Positions 21,864 through 30,990 of a stretch of 64,000 nt of DNA are shown piece after piece (within the stretch, counting starts at the first letter, position 1; every line of letters starts with the position of its first letter). The translations under genes were made by a program, and so were the position numbers. Location: positions 434,001-498,000 of the forward strand of contig NZ_VOPL01000001.1 in the NCBI RefSeq assembly GCF_007993065.1, given 5' to 3'. Below the pieces are notes generated by a model. It made no database searches. It saw only the letters and a list, made by a program, of their open reading frames with translations, and was not told where the DNA came from. The stretch comes from Paracoccus aurantiacus. GTDB taxonomy: Bacteria > Pseudomonadota > Alphaproteobacteria > Rhodobacterales > Rhodobacteraceae.

Positions 21864-23438
21864 TTACGATTTCTGGAACATGGCGAGCATCCGCCGCGTC
21901 ACGAGGAAGCCCCCGAAAATATTGACGCCGGCCATCAGAACGGCGGCGGCCGCCAGGATAATGACAAATCCCGACCCCGAACCGATCTGCATCAAGGCAC
22001 CCAGGATGATGATGGAACTGATCGCGTTGGTGATTGCCATCAGCGGCGTGTGCAGCGAATGGGCGACGTTCCAGATGACCTTGAAGCCCACGAAGCAGCT
22101 CAGCACGAAGACGATGAAATGGGACATGAAGCTGGCCGGTGCGACAAGGCCGATCAGCAGCAATATCAGGCCCCCGCCGCCAAGCAGCATATATTGCTGG
22201 CGCGTCTCGGCCTTGAAGGCGGCGACTTCCTGCGCGCGCTTCTCTTCTGCGGTCAGCTCTTTCTTCTTTTCCTTTGGCTTCTGCGCCGCGATTGCGGCGA
22301 CTTTCGGCGGTGGCGGCGGGAAGGTGATGTCGCCGTCATGGGCTACGGTCGCGCCGCGGATCACGTCATCTTCCATGTTCTGATTGATCTGGCCGTCCTT
22401 GGCGGGGGTCAGATCGGTCAGGAAATGGCGGATGTTGTTGCCATAAAGTTCAGACGATTGCGCCGCCATGCGCGAGGGGAAGTCGGTATATCCGATGATG
22501 GTCACGCCATTATCGGTCACGATCTTCTCGTCAGGCTGGGTAAGTTCGACATTGCCGCCTTTTTCCGCAGCAAGATCGACGATCACGCTTCCGGGCTTCA
22601 TTGCCTCGACCATGTCCTTGGTCCACAGCAGCGGCGCGTCGCGGCCCGGTATCAGCGCCGTCGTGATGACGATGTCCATGTCGGGCGCAAGCTCGCGGAA
22701 CTTCTCAAGCTGCTTCTCGCGGAATTCGGGACTGGACGGGGCGGCATAGCCGCCCGTCGCGGCACCGTCCTGCTGCGTCTCCTCGAAATCGAGATAGACG
22801 AATTCAGCGCCCATCGATTCGATCTGCTCGGCGACTTCGGGACGCACGTCGAAGGCATAGACCTGCGCGCCAAGGCTGGTCGCCGCGCCGATCGCGGCAA
22901 GGCCCGCCACGCCCGCACCGACGATCAGCACCTTCGCGGGCGGCACCTTGCCAGCCGCTGTCACCTGACCCGTAAAGAAGCGACCAAAATTGTTAGCGGC
23001 CTCGATCACAGCGCGGTAGCCCGCGATATTCGCCATCGAGGACAGCGCATCCATCTTCTGCGCCCGGCTGATGCGCGGCACCATATCCATCGCGATTGCG
23101 GTAATGCCCTGCGCGCGCGCCGCTTCCAGCAACTCTGCGTTCTGTGCGGGATAGAAATAGGAAATCAGCGTTTGCCCGTCATGCATGCGCTTGATTTCAG
23201 CGTCTTCAGGCGGGCGCACTTTCGCCACGACATCGACGGCTTCGGTCAGCGCTTTCGCAGAGGGGTGGATTGTCACGCCCGCAGCCTCATACGCCGCGTC
23301 AGAGAACCCGGCCCGCGCCCCTGCGCCGCTTTCGATGTGAACCTCGTGACCCAGCTTCTGCAGATGCGCCGACGAGCCTGGCGTGATCGCCACCCGCGCC
23401 TCGCCGTCCAGAGTTTCCTTCAATGCACCAATCTTCAT
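21864..23438 (-). CDS. pntA: NAD(P) transhydrogenase subunit alpha (fused form)
   Basis: 524 residues, the single-polypeptide alpha form. The NAD-binding domain I (about 1-380) starts [20 protein letters not shown], with [22 protein letters not shown] as the dinucleotide fold. A charged linker ([19 protein letters not shown]) leads to four C-terminal membrane helices. Some alphaproteobacteria split this gene in two; here it is fused. The ATG at 23438 is preferred over ATG 23444 because GGGGG is 7 nt away rather than abutting. Confidence 0.96.
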   Translation of the reverse strand: MKIGALKETLDGEARVAITPGSSAHLQKLGHEVHIESGAGARAGFSDAAYEAAGVTIHPSAKALTEAVDVVAKVRPPEDAEIKRMHDGQTLISYFYPAQNAELLEAARAQGITAIAMDMVPRISRAQKMDALSSMANIAGYRAVIEAANNFGRFFTGQVTAAGKVPPAKVLIVGAGVAGLAAIGAATSLGAQVYAFDVRPEVAEQIESMGAEFVYLDFEETQQDGAATGGYAAPSSPEFREKQLEKFRELAPDMDIVITTALIPGRDAPLLWTKDMVEAMKPGSVIVDLAAEKGGNVELTQPDEKIVTDNGVTIIGYTDFPSRMAAQSSELYGNNIRHFLTDLTPAKDGQINQNMEDDVIRGATVAHDGDITFPPPPPKVAAIAAQKPKEKKKELTAEEKRAQEVAAFKAETRQQYMLLGGGGLILLLIGLVAPASFMSHFIVFVLSCFVGFKVIWNVAHSLHTPLMAITNAISSIIILGALMQIGSGSGFVIILAAAAVLMAGVNIFGGFLVTRRMLAMFQKS

Positions 23439-23576
23439 CGCCATCCCCCTTCGATGTCGGTCGTGCAAGCTCTATCATCGCGAAAGATTGTTTCACAAGT
23501 AAGTGTGCGGATTTTACGCGATGATTCTGCCTGATCGAAAACAGGAAATTTCCGTTCGTCACGCCAGGCGGGCACG

Positions 23577-23608
23577 AAAAAGCCGCCGCATCCAGCGATG
23601 CGGCGGCC
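23577..23608 (-). terminator. Intrinsic terminator of the Ala/Asp-rich protein gene
   Basis: On the minus strand GCCGCCGCATC - GCTG - GATGCGGCGGC is followed by TTTTT. It lies about 40 nt after the stop at 23645 and separates this gene from pntA. Confidence 0.8.
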
Positions 23609-23644
23609 CATTGCGCATGAAAATGCGCCGTAACGTCAGTCGGA

Positions 23645-24289
23645 TCAGTTAGCAGGCGGAACGGTCGTCGTCGTGTCCGTGCCCGTCGCATCAGTCCCGG
23701 TCGTCGTCGTCGTCGTGTCGGTCGTCACGGCATTGTCGACAGCAGTCGCGGCGTCCGAAGCGGCGTCGCCGACTGCATCAGCAGCCGAGTTGGCGGCGTC
23801 GGTCGCAGCATCGGCAGCGTCCGAAGCAGCATCAGCAGCATTGTCGGCGGCATTTTCAGCAGCGGTCGCTGCGTCGGATGCGGTGTCAGCAGCGGCATCC
23901 GCGGCGTTCTCGGTCGCGTTTTCGACTGCGGTGCCGGCATCGGAAGCAGCGTCAGCCGCAGCGTCCGTCGCATCGCTTGCAGCGGCGGCGGCGTCATCGG
24001 CGGCTTCGCCGGCAGCGTCAGCGGAATCTGCTGCTGCGTCGGCAGCCGCGTCAGCCGAAGTGTCAGCCGAAGTGTCGGCGGTTGCATCGGCAGCCGGCTG
24101 CTCGACCACGGTTTCCTCGACAACTGCTTCGTCGCTGCCCATGAAGCGGGTCAGAACGAAGTAAGCAAGAGCCAGTGCCAGCAGAATGCCGATGATCAAC
24201 GGCAGCGGCGAAGAGCGCTTTTCCACAGGCTCGACATAAGTCTCGCGCGGCGTCGTTTTGTTGGGATCGTTCGGATCGTAGTTGGCCAT
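23645..24289 (-). CDS. Ala/Asp-rich, single-pass membrane-anchored low-complexity protein
   Basis: 214 residues, not assigned to a family. Residues 1-28 are polar (NYDPNDPNKTTPRETY), one membrane helix spans about 29-47 (LPLIIGILLALALAYFVLTRF), then an acidic stretch. Residues ~70-190 are a long low-complexity repeat of Ala, Asp, Ser, Thr and Glu (DAASDAA-like units), likely a long amphipathic helix or disordered arm in the periplasm, and the tail is Thr-rich. It resembles LEA-like or spacer proteins in composition. It is monocistronic with its own terminator and divergent from pepN. Confidence 0.75.
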   Translation of the reverse strand: MANYDPNDPNKTTPRETYVEPVEKRSSPLPLIIGILLALALAYFVLTRFMGSDEAVVEETVVEQPAADATADTSADTSADAAADAAADSADAAGEAADDAAAAASDATDAAADAASDAGTAVENATENAADAAADTASDAATAAENAADNAADAASDAADAATDAANSAADAVGDAASDAATAVDNAVTTDTTTTTTGTDATGTDTTTTVPPAN

Positions 24290-24434
24290 TTAGGTCTCCT
24301 TCAAAAAACTTCAGCCAATATTCGCGCCACTGCAGGCTTCGCCCGCGCGACTTGCGAGATAGCTGTCTTGCGCTTAACTCGGGCACAACGACACAAGTTC
24401 CCACCGAACCACCATTTTTGGGGAGTGCATTCAG

Positions 24435-27005
24435 ATGAGCGAAGAGCAGCCGGTCCAGACCCCGCATCTTTTGGCGGATTATCGCCCATATCCCTTTACG
24501 ATCAATCAGGTGCGTCTGGATTTCACGCTTGATCCATCGGCAACCGTAGTCCGCGCCGAGATTCAGATGACGCGACGGCAATCCGGCGAACTTGAACTAG
24601 ACATCGGCAAGGACGTGACGCTGCATCGCATCTCGGTCGACGGCGTCGAACTGGAGCCAGCGGATGTCACGCGCGACGGCGAAGTGCTGACGGTTCACGC
24701 CGCCCTGCCCGATCAGTTCACGCTTGCGACCGAGGTCACGATCAACCCTGCGGCGAATACGGCTTTTGAAGGGCTTTATCTGTCGAACGGGATATTCTGC
24801 ACCCAGTGCGAGGCCGAAGGCTTTCGTCATATCACCCCCTACCCCGACCGTCCCGACGTCATGGCACCGTTCGAGGTGACGATCCATTCCGCGCTGCCGG
24901 TTCTTCTTTCAAACGGGAACCCGGTCAGCCAAAGCGACGGCCAGGCTGTCTGGCAGGACCCCTGGAAGAAGCCAGCCTATCTGTTCGCGCTTGTCGCAGG
25001 CGACCTGCACGCCGTTTCCGGCGAATTCACGACAATGTCGGGCCGCCATGTCGATCTGAACGTCTGGGTGCGCCCCGGTGACGAGCCGCGCGCGGGATAC
25101 GCGCTGGAAAGCCTCGTGCGTTCGATGAAATGGGACGAAGAAGCCTATGGGCGCGAATACGATCTCGACGTGTTCAACATCGTCGCCGTTGACGACTTCA
25201 ACATGGGAGCCATGGAAAACAAGGGCCTGAACATCTTCAACTCGAAGCTGGTCCTCGCCTCGCCGGAAACCGCGACCGACATGGATTACGAGCGGATCGA
25301 GGGCGTGATCGGGCACGAATATTTCCACAACTGGACCGGCAACCGGATCACCTGCCGCGACTGGTTCCAGCTTTGCCTGAAGGAAGGGCTGACGGTTTTC
25401 CGCGACCAGCAATTCACCAGCGCGATGCGCAGCGCCCCGGTCAAACGCATTCAGGATGTGGTCACGTTGCGCGCGCGCCAGTTCCGCGAAGATCAGGGCC
25501 CGCTTGCCCATCCGGTCCGCCCGGAATCCTTTGTCGAGATCAACAATTTCTACACCGCGACGGTCTATGAAAAGGGTGCCGAGGTGATCGGCATGTTAAA
25601 GCGACTGGTCGGCGATGACGGCTATGCGAAGGCGCTCGATCTTTATTTCGACCGCCATGACGGTGATGCGGCGACCATCGAAGACTGGCTGAAAGTGTTC
25701 GAGGATGCGACCGGGCGCGACCTGACGCAGTTCAAGCGCTGGTATTCTGATGCCGGCACGCCGATCCTCACGATGTCCGAGGCATGGGATGCGGCCACCG
25801 GAACGCTGACCCTGACATTCGAGCAGAAAACGCCGCCGACGCCCGGACAGCCCGATAAGCCGCCGCGCGTCATTCCCATCGCAATCGGCCTTATCTCACC
25901 GAATGGCGACGAGGTGCAGCCGACCACTGTTCTGGAAATGACGAAGGAAAAGCAGGAGTTTACGTTTGACGGCCTGTCAGCGCAGCCGGTCGTATCGGCA
26001 TTGCGCGGGTTCTCGGCCCCGGTCGTCCTGAAGCGGCAGCTTGACGCTGCCGGCAAGGCGTTTCTTTTTGCCCATGACACCGACCCCTTCGCCCGCTGGG
26101 AGGCCGGTCGGGATCTGGCGCGCGAAACGCTGGTCGCGATGACCGGCGGTGCGTCGCCCGACCCCGAATATATCGCCGCGATCGGGCGCGTGCTCGCCGA
26201 TGACGATGCCGACCCGGCCTTCCGCGCGATGTGCCTTCGCCTGCCGTCAGACGAGGAGATCGCGGTGGCGATTTCAGATGCCGGCAACGTCCCCGACCCC
26301 GATGCTATCCACGAAGCGCGCGAGGCGCTTGGCGCAGCAATTGCCAGCGCGCATGACACTGCACTGGACCGGATCTACCGCGAAAATGCGGTCAGTGAAC
26401 CCTATGAACCCGATGCCGATCAATCCGGCCGCCGCGCGTTGCGGCTGGCCGCGCTTGGGCTTCTGAACCGGATCGACGGCGGCGCGGGCGCGACGTCGCT
26501 GTTCGATCAGGCTGGCAACATGACCGAACGCGCCGCCGCGCTTGGCCTTCTGATTGCGGCCGGCAAGGCAGATGATGCATTGCAACGCTTTTACGACGAA
26601 TTCAGCGATGTCCGGCTGGTCGTCGATATGTGGTTCATGCTGCCGGTTGCCATGGCCCCGCCGAAACAGGCGGTCGAGGTCGCAAAGACCCTGGCCGCAC
26701 GCGCGGATTTCGACTGGAAGAACCCGAATCGCTTCCGCGCCCTGATTGGCGGACTGAGCAGCAATCACGCTGGTTTTCATGCGGCGGACGGGTTGGGCTA
26801 TGACTTCCTTGCCGATTGGCTTCTGAAAATGGACGCCGTAAACCCGCAGATCGCTGCGCGCATGTCGGGCGCATTTGAAAGCTGGGCGCAATATGACGAG
26901 GCGCGCAAGTCGCATGCGCGCGCCGCGCTCGACCGCATGCTCGATGCGCCGTCGCTGTCAAGAAACCTGCGGGAAATGGTCAGCCGTATCAGGAATGCCG
27001 CATGA
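24435..27005 (+). CDS. pepN: Aminopeptidase N (M1 family)
   Basis: 856 residues, close to E. coli PepN. The exopeptidase motif GAMEN is at 258-262 and the zinc motif HEYFH at 294-298, with the third ligand Glu in the following LKEGLTVF segment; all catalytic parts are intact. The C-terminal half (about 540-856) is the helical superhelix of the gamma-type M1 enzymes. It removes N-terminal residues from peptides in the cytoplasm, a fitting partner for peptide import though encoded far from opp. GGGGAG precedes the ATG. Confidence 0.96.
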   Translation: MSEEQPVQTPHLLADYRPYPFTINQVRLDFTLDPSATVVRAEIQMTRRQSGELELDIGKDVTLHRISVDGVELEPADVTRDGEVLTVHAALPDQFTLATEVTINPAANTAFEGLYLSNGIFCTQCEAEGFRHITPYPDRPDVMAPFEVTIHSALPVLLSNGNPVSQSDGQAVWQDPWKKPAYLFALVAGDLHAVSGEFTTMSGRHVDLNVWVRPGDEPRAGYALESLVRSMKWDEEAYGREYDLDVFNIVAVDDFNMGAMENKGLNIFNSKLVLASPETATDMDYERIEGVIGHEYFHNWTGNRITCRDWFQLCLKEGLTVFRDQQFTSAMRSAPVKRIQDVVTLRARQFREDQGPLAHPVRPESFVEINNFYTATVYEKGAEVIGMLKRLVGDDGYAKALDLYFDRHDGDAATIEDWLKVFEDATGRDLTQFKRWYSDAGTPILTMSEAWDAATGTLTLTFEQKTPPTPGQPDKPPRVIPIAIGLISPNGDEVQPTTVLEMTKEKQEFTFDGLSAQPVVSALRGFSAPVVLKRQLDAAGKAFLFAHDTDPFARWEAGRDLARETLVAMTGGASPDPEYIAAIGRVLADDDADPAFRAMCLRLPSDEEIAVAISDAGNVPDPDAIHEAREALGAAIASAHDTALDRIYRENAVSEPYEPDADQSGRRALRLAALGLLNRIDGGAGATSLFDQAGNMTERAAALGLLIAAGKADDALQRFYDEFSDVRLVVDMWFMLPVAMAPPKQAVEVAKTLAARADFDWKNPNRFRALIGGLSSNHAGFHAADGLGYDFLADWLLKMDAVNPQIAARMSGAFESWAQYDEARKSHARAALDRMLDAPSLSRNLREMVSRIRNAA

Positions 27006-27075
27006 ACTTGCCGAGAAGATTACAGATTGCGCACCCCCCTTGCGAATACGCGCGCCCGCGGCGATAAAATAAATC

Positions 27076-27975
27076 ATGACTCGACAGGGTGATAATCCGC
27101 GCGACGAAATGCAGCGTCGCCTCGACCCGCTCATCGAAGAGCGGGCACCCTGGCTCTATTCGGGCAAGCCGCATCACGCGCTGGCGCGCAAGCTTCTCAT
27201 GCGGATGCTTGGCTATCCGCGCACGCTCGATCTGGGTGCAGAGTTCCGCGACACGCCCACGCCCGAGATTTTCGCGCGTATGGAGCGCATGATTATCCGC
27301 GATCTGGAAGTGTCCGGTCTGGATCATATTCCGAAGGATGGCCCGGCGCTGATCGTCGCGAACCATCCGACCGGAATCGCCGACGGGATCGTCCTGTATT
27401 CGCTGATCGGTCGCGTGCGGCCCGATCTGTTCGTCTATACCAATCAGGACATCCTGCGCGTTCTGCCCCAGCTTGAAAACATGATCGTTCCGGTCGAATG
27501 GCGGCAGGACAAGCGCACCCATGCCAAGACCCGCGCGACGATGGAACAGACCCGCGCCTGGCTGGCAGAGGATCGGATCGGGCTAATCTTTCCGTCTGGC
27601 CGGCTGGCCAAGCGGCGCGGCATGACGCTTCATGAACGGCCGTGGATGGCATCGGCTGCGATGATCGCGCGCAAAATGGATGTGCCGGTGATTCCGCTGC
27701 GGATACGGGCGCGCAACTCGATCCTGTTCTATCTGTTCGACGCGATCCACCCGACGCTGCGCGATGTGACGCTGTTCCACGAGGTGCTGAACAAGGCTGG
27801 CCAGCAGTATCAGATCACCATCGGTGCGCCTGTCGCAGCAAAATCACTGCCCGCGAAAAGCGACGAGGCAATCGAGATGTTGCGCCGGATCGTCCTGTCC
27901 TTGCCCGAGCCCGCCGATACGCGCCCGGTTTCGACCTCGCGCCTTGTGAAGCGGCGAATTATCAAGCACATCTGA
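27076..27975 (+). CDS. Lysophospholipid acyltransferase (PlsC-like)
   Basis: 299 residues. The acyltransferase motif I appears as NHPTGIADG (NHx4D spacing kept with Pro in place of a second basic residue), and motif III as IFPSGRLAKRRG. An N-terminal helical region precedes the domain. It probably acylates glycerophospholipids or ornithine-type lipids at the inner membrane; the exact acceptor is unknown. It ends with a very basic tail (RLVKRRIIKHI). It follows pepN by 70 nt and has a terminator downstream. Confidence 0.85.
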   Translation: MTRQGDNPRDEMQRRLDPLIEERAPWLYSGKPHHALARKLLMRMLGYPRTLDLGAEFRDTPTPEIFARMERMIIRDLEVSGLDHIPKDGPALIVANHPTGIADGIVLYSLIGRVRPDLFVYTNQDILRVLPQLENMIVPVEWRQDKRTHAKTRATMEQTRAWLAEDRIGLIFPSGRLAKRRGMTLHERPWMASAAMIARKMDVPVIPLRIRARNSILFYLFDAIHPTLRDVTLFHEVLNKAGQQYQITIGAPVAAKSLPAKSDEAIEMLRRIVLSLPEPADTRPVSTSRLVKRRIIKHI

Positions 27976-28012
27976 GGGCGCAAAACCTGTCCGCGCGACA
28001 GGCCAAGCAAGA

Positions 28013-28039
28013 AAAAAGGGGCCGTGAAGGCCCCTTTTT
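28013..28039. terminator. Bidirectional intrinsic terminator
   Basis: Perfect 11-bp stem AAAAAGGGGCC / GGCCCCTTTTT with loop GTGAA between the converging acyltransferase and IalB-family genes; T-tracts on both strands. Confidence 0.85.
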
Positions 28040-28058
28040 CAGTTCTGTTTCGGCGCGA

Positions 28059-28952
28059 TTATTGCGCGGGCGTTGCTGCCGGGGTGTCGGTAGCCGCAGG
28101 CGTATCAGCCGCAGGCGCCGTTTCAGTCGTCGCCGGAGCGTCAGCCGCCGGAGCCGCATCGGCGGGAGCGGCAGGGGCAGCGGCGGGCGCTGCAGTCGCC
28201 GCAGCTTCAGCCTTCGCGCGCAGTTCAGCAACGGCCTCTTCGAGTGCCGCATAGCCTGCGGTGAAGCCCTTCAGCGACAGCGTCAGATTGACGACCTGAT
28301 CTGCCGGCGCGCCATAGGGCAGAACGCTGACGGTCGCGGCATTACCGCGCTTCAGGCCGGCAAGCTCGTCGGCGGTCAGGCCGATGCGCGAAACGCAGCC
28401 GACTGGGGCGCAGAAGTTGAAGGGATAGGCACGCGCCTGACCGTTATCGACTTTCAGCGTGATGCCTTTGGTCAGATCGGTTTCAAGCGGTGAGACCACT
28501 GTCGCGCCAGCCACGGCCTGGCCACCATTTTCCAGCGGGATAAGGGTGATCTCGGCCACCGAGTTGCCCTGCCCGTCCTTCATCAGCTGATAAAGCTCGC
28601 AAGGATCGGCGCCGCTGTCGGTCTTGATGCAGCGCAGCGACCAGTCGTCCGAGGACGAGCGCACGTAATACGCGCCGACCTGCGGCTCTGCGGTGGCATC
28701 GGCACTTGCATCTGCGGGCGCATCGGTCGCAGGCGCGTCCGTTGCGGGTGCATCGGCGGCAGGGGCATCGGCTGCGGGAGCGTCAGTCGCAGGCGCATCG
28801 GTCGCAGGCGCGTCAGTGGCAGGTGTTTCGACAGGTGTCTCGGTGGCGCCCGACGTATCGGCAGGCGTATCGGTCGCGGTCTGCGCCATCAACGGTGCAG
28901 CACCAAGCAGAAGAATCGCTGCCAGCGCGGCAGAGGTGGTTTTCGGTGACAT
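28059..28952 (-). CDS. Invasion-associated locus B (IalB) family secreted protein with Pro/Ala repeats
   Basis: 297 residues. The signal peptide is about 1-23 (ends PLMA before QTATD). Residues ~25-88 are a Thr/Ala/Asp/Pro-rich arm including seven PA(T/A)DA pentads at 44-78. The IalB domain spans ~92-235 (VGAYYVRSSSDDWSLRCIK ... DPCELYQLM ... FNFCAPVGCVSRIGLT) with paired cysteines as in the family. The last ~55 residues are again Ala/Pro-rich. IalB proteins are periplasmic or surface proteins first named for Bartonella invasion; in free-living relatives the role is not settled. Confidence 0.85.
   Translation of the reverse strand: MSPKTTSAALAAILLLGAAPLMAQTATDTPADTSGATETPVETPATDAPATDAPATDAPAADAPAADAPATDAPATDAPADASADATAEPQVGAYYVRSSSDDWSLRCIKTDSGADPCELYQLMKDGQGNSVAEITLIPLENGGQAVAGATVVSPLETDLTKGITLKVDNGQARAYPFNFCAPVGCVSRIGLTADELAGLKRGNAATVSVLPYGAPADQVVNLTLSLKGFTAGYAALEEAVAELRAKAEAAATAAPAAAPAAPADAAPAADAPATTETAPAADTPAATDTPAATPAQ
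28719..28823 (-). repeat. 15-bp tandem coding repeat in the IalB-family gene
   Basis: Seven imperfect 15-bp units encoding the pentapeptide PA(T/A)DA. Units differ mostly at third positions, so the peptide is better conserved than the DNA, suggesting selection on the protein arm. Confidence 0.8.
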
Positions 28953-29099
28953 TCTAGTCTCCCTTCCGTGAATGCGGTCGGAAAGACGACTAGCACCTGC
29001 TTTTGGGAATGTCAGCGCCCATCGCGCCTGCCTTCCCTCACGCTTCTGTCACTGAGGATTTTTGAGAATTTCGAATAAGAATCTGAAATGAAATGAAAA

Positions 29100-29121
29100 A
29101 AGGCCGCGCACGCGCGACCTT
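29100..29121 (-). terminator. Intrinsic terminator of a possible short minus-strand transcript
   Basis: On the minus strand AAGGTCGCGC - GT - GCGCGGCCTT is followed by a T-tract (29095-29100). No protein-coding gene leads into it from the right; a TTGACG / TAACGT pair with an 18-nt spacer lies at about 29163-29192, so a short RNA of about 60-70 nt is possible. Confidence 0.5.
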
Positions 29122-29218
29122 TCTTCTCCCCGCCGGACTGGCCGGTCATCATTATTGAGCGGACGTTAGTGGCAGCAAGCCCCACCCGTCAACTATACTT
29201 TCGGATATGCTTTGAAAG

Positions 29219-29290
29219 AAAAAAGCCGCGCCCGAAGGCGCGGCAGTCCAACAGGGAGGAAGTGTTCAGGAAGGGTCATATGACCCTGCG
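29219..29290 (-). ncRNA. Candidate small RNA with anti-Shine-Dalgarno loop (cuckoo/CcsR-like)
   Basis: Read on the minus strand there are three hairpins in a row. First comes a perfect 16-nt palindrome AGGGTCATATGACCCT (29272-29287). Next is AACA-CTTCCTCCC-TGTT (29250-29266), which presents CUUCCUCCC, complementary to Shine-Dalgarno sequences, in a loop. Last is a terminator GCCGCGCC-TTCG-GGCGCGGC with six T (29219-29244). Known alphaproteobacterial cuckoo/CcsR RNAs carry a CCUCCUCCC-type loop just before a terminator hairpin; this matches in layout. The 5' end is not defined. No gene on this strand accounts for the terminator. Confidence 0.6.
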
Positions 29291-29385
29291 AACAACACCA
29301 CTCTGGCACATATTCGTTAACTTAGTATTGTCTTTCCGCGCGCTTCTTGCGCATCGCGATAAAAAAGACACGTCTGGGGGCGCGA

Positions 29386-30990
29386 ATGAAGGCTATCGAT
29401 CTGGAAAATGGCACTATTTTCGTCGGCGGCGGCGGGCCGGATTATGCCGATCCCGAAACGCTTCTGATGAAATATGCCAATCGCCACGGCATGATCGCGG
29501 GTGCGACCGGGACCGGCAAGACCGTCACGCTGCAAACACTCGCCGAATCGTTGTCGCAGGCCGGGGTGCCGGTTTTTCTGGCGGACGTGAAGGGCGATCT
29601 GGCCGGGCTTGCCAAGCCTGGATCGACCGAATCAAAAATGCACGAGGCATTTGCCAGGCGCGCCGAACAGATCGGGCTCGATCTCGATTATCAGACCTAT
29701 CCCGTGACCTTCTGGGACGTGTTCGGGCAGAAGGGCCATCCTGTCCGAACAACCCCGGCAGAGATGGGGCCCCTTCTGCTGTCGCGCCTTCTGGATCTGA
29801 CCGACGTTCAGGAAGGTGTCCTGAACATCGCCTTTCGAATCGCCGATGAACAGGGACTGGCGCTTCTGGATCTGAAGGATCTTCAGGCGATGCTGGTCTG
29901 GGTCGGGCAAAACGCGTCCGAGCTGTCGCTGACATACGGCAATGTCAGCACCGCGTCTGTCGGTGCGATCCAGCGCGCATTGCTGACGCTGGAAAATGAA
30001 GGGGGGGCAAACCTTTTCGGGGAACCGGCGCTGCAGCTGACCGACATCATTCGTCAGGACGCATCCGGCAAAGGGATGATAAATATCCTTGCAGCCGACC
30101 GGCTGATGAACGCGCCCCGCCTGTACTCGACCTTCCTTCTGTGGCTGCTTTCCGAACTGTTCGAACAGCTTCCAGAGGTCGGCGACCCTGCCCGCCCGGT
30201 ATGCGCCTTCTTCTTCGACGAAGCTCATCTGCTGTTCGATGATGCGCCGAAAGCGCTTGTCGACAAGGTCGAACAGGTCGCGCGGCTGATCCGCTCCAAG
30301 GGGGTCAGTGTCTGGTTTGTCAGCCAGAATCCGACCGATATCCCCGAAGAAATCCTCGGCCAGCTTGGAAATCGCGTCCAGCACGCGCTGCGCGCCTTTA
30401 CCGCGAAGGATCAGAAGGCATTGCGGCTTGCCGCCGAAAACTATCGACCGAACCCGGACTTCGACACTGCCGAGGCGATCCAGCAGGTCGGCACGGGCGA
30501 GGCCGTGACATCCTTTCTCGACCCGAAAGGCGTGCCGGGCGTCGTGATGCGGACGCTGATCCGGCCGCCTTTCTCGCAGCTTGGGCCGATCACCGACGCG
30601 GAACGCGCGGCGATCCTCGCCCAATCGCCGATGGGCCTGAAATACGACACACCACTCGATCGGGAATCCGCGCAGGAGATCCTGTCAAAGCGCGCCGACG
30701 CAGCGGCAGAGGAGGCGCAGGCCACCGCCAAGCCCGCGGCTGACGACGATTTGTGGGTCGTCGGCGGAAAACCCGACGAAAAGTTCACCCGAGCCCGGCG
30801 GTATGACCCGAACCTGACGATCCCGACCTCGAAAAGCCGCGAAACAGCGTCTGGCGGCCGCCGGACATCGGGTTCGCGGCGCGACACGGTCCTGCAGACA
30901 TTCGGGAAAAGCGTCATGCGCGAACTCGGCCGCTCGGGAACCCGAGAGATCATGCGTGGCGTGCTGGGCGGGCTGTTCCGCGGCCGCTGA
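29386..30990 (+). CDS. HerA-like ATPase, DUF853 family
   Basis: 534 residues. Walker A GATGTGKT is at 39-46, Walker B is AFFFDEAHLLF, and the FVSQNPTDIPEEILGQLGNRVQHAL segment corresponds to the sensor/arginine-finger region of FtsK-HerA motor ATPases. The C-terminal ~80 residues are basic and Ser/Arg-rich. DUF853 proteins are stand-alone HerA-like ATPases of unknown cellular role; no nuclease partner (NurA, SIR2) is adjacent. ATG 29386 is preferred to an in-frame ATG at 29347, since the family starts near MKAIDLENGTIFVGGGG. It overlaps the end of the DUF6477 gene by 41 bp tail to tail. Confidence 0.88.
   Translation: MKAIDLENGTIFVGGGGPDYADPETLLMKYANRHGMIAGATGTGKTVTLQTLAESLSQAGVPVFLADVKGDLAGLAKPGSTESKMHEAFARRAEQIGLDLDYQTYPVTFWDVFGQKGHPVRTTPAEMGPLLLSRLLDLTDVQEGVLNIAFRIADEQGLALLDLKDLQAMLVWVGQNASELSLTYGNVSTASVGAIQRALLTLENEGGANLFGEPALQLTDIIRQDASGKGMINILAADRLMNAPRLYSTFLLWLLSELFEQLPEVGDPARPVCAFFFDEAHLLFDDAPKALVDKVEQVARLIRSKGVSVWFVSQNPTDIPEEILGQLGNRVQHALRAFTAKDQKALRLAAENYRPNPDFDTAEAIQQVGTGEAVTSFLDPKGVPGVVMRTLIRPPFSQLGPITDAERAAILAQSPMGLKYDTPLDRESAQEILSKRADAAAEEAQATAKPAADDDLWVVGGKPDEKFTRARRYDPNLTIPTSKSRETASGGRRTSGSRRDTVLQTFGKSVMRELGRSGTREIMRGVLGGLFRGR

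Noticed and set aside
21834..23534. 566-codon plus-strand frame
   Set aside because: Antisense to pntA, which has full family conservation.
28719..28823. CRISPR-like repeats
   Set aside because: Units are contiguous 15-bp coding repeats without spacers.
29280..29385. Plus-strand start ATGACCCTG after a GGGAGGA
   Set aside because: The GGGAGGA is the complement of the CUUCCUCCC loop of the candidate RNA, and the frame runs out of frame into the HerA-like gene with no conserved content.
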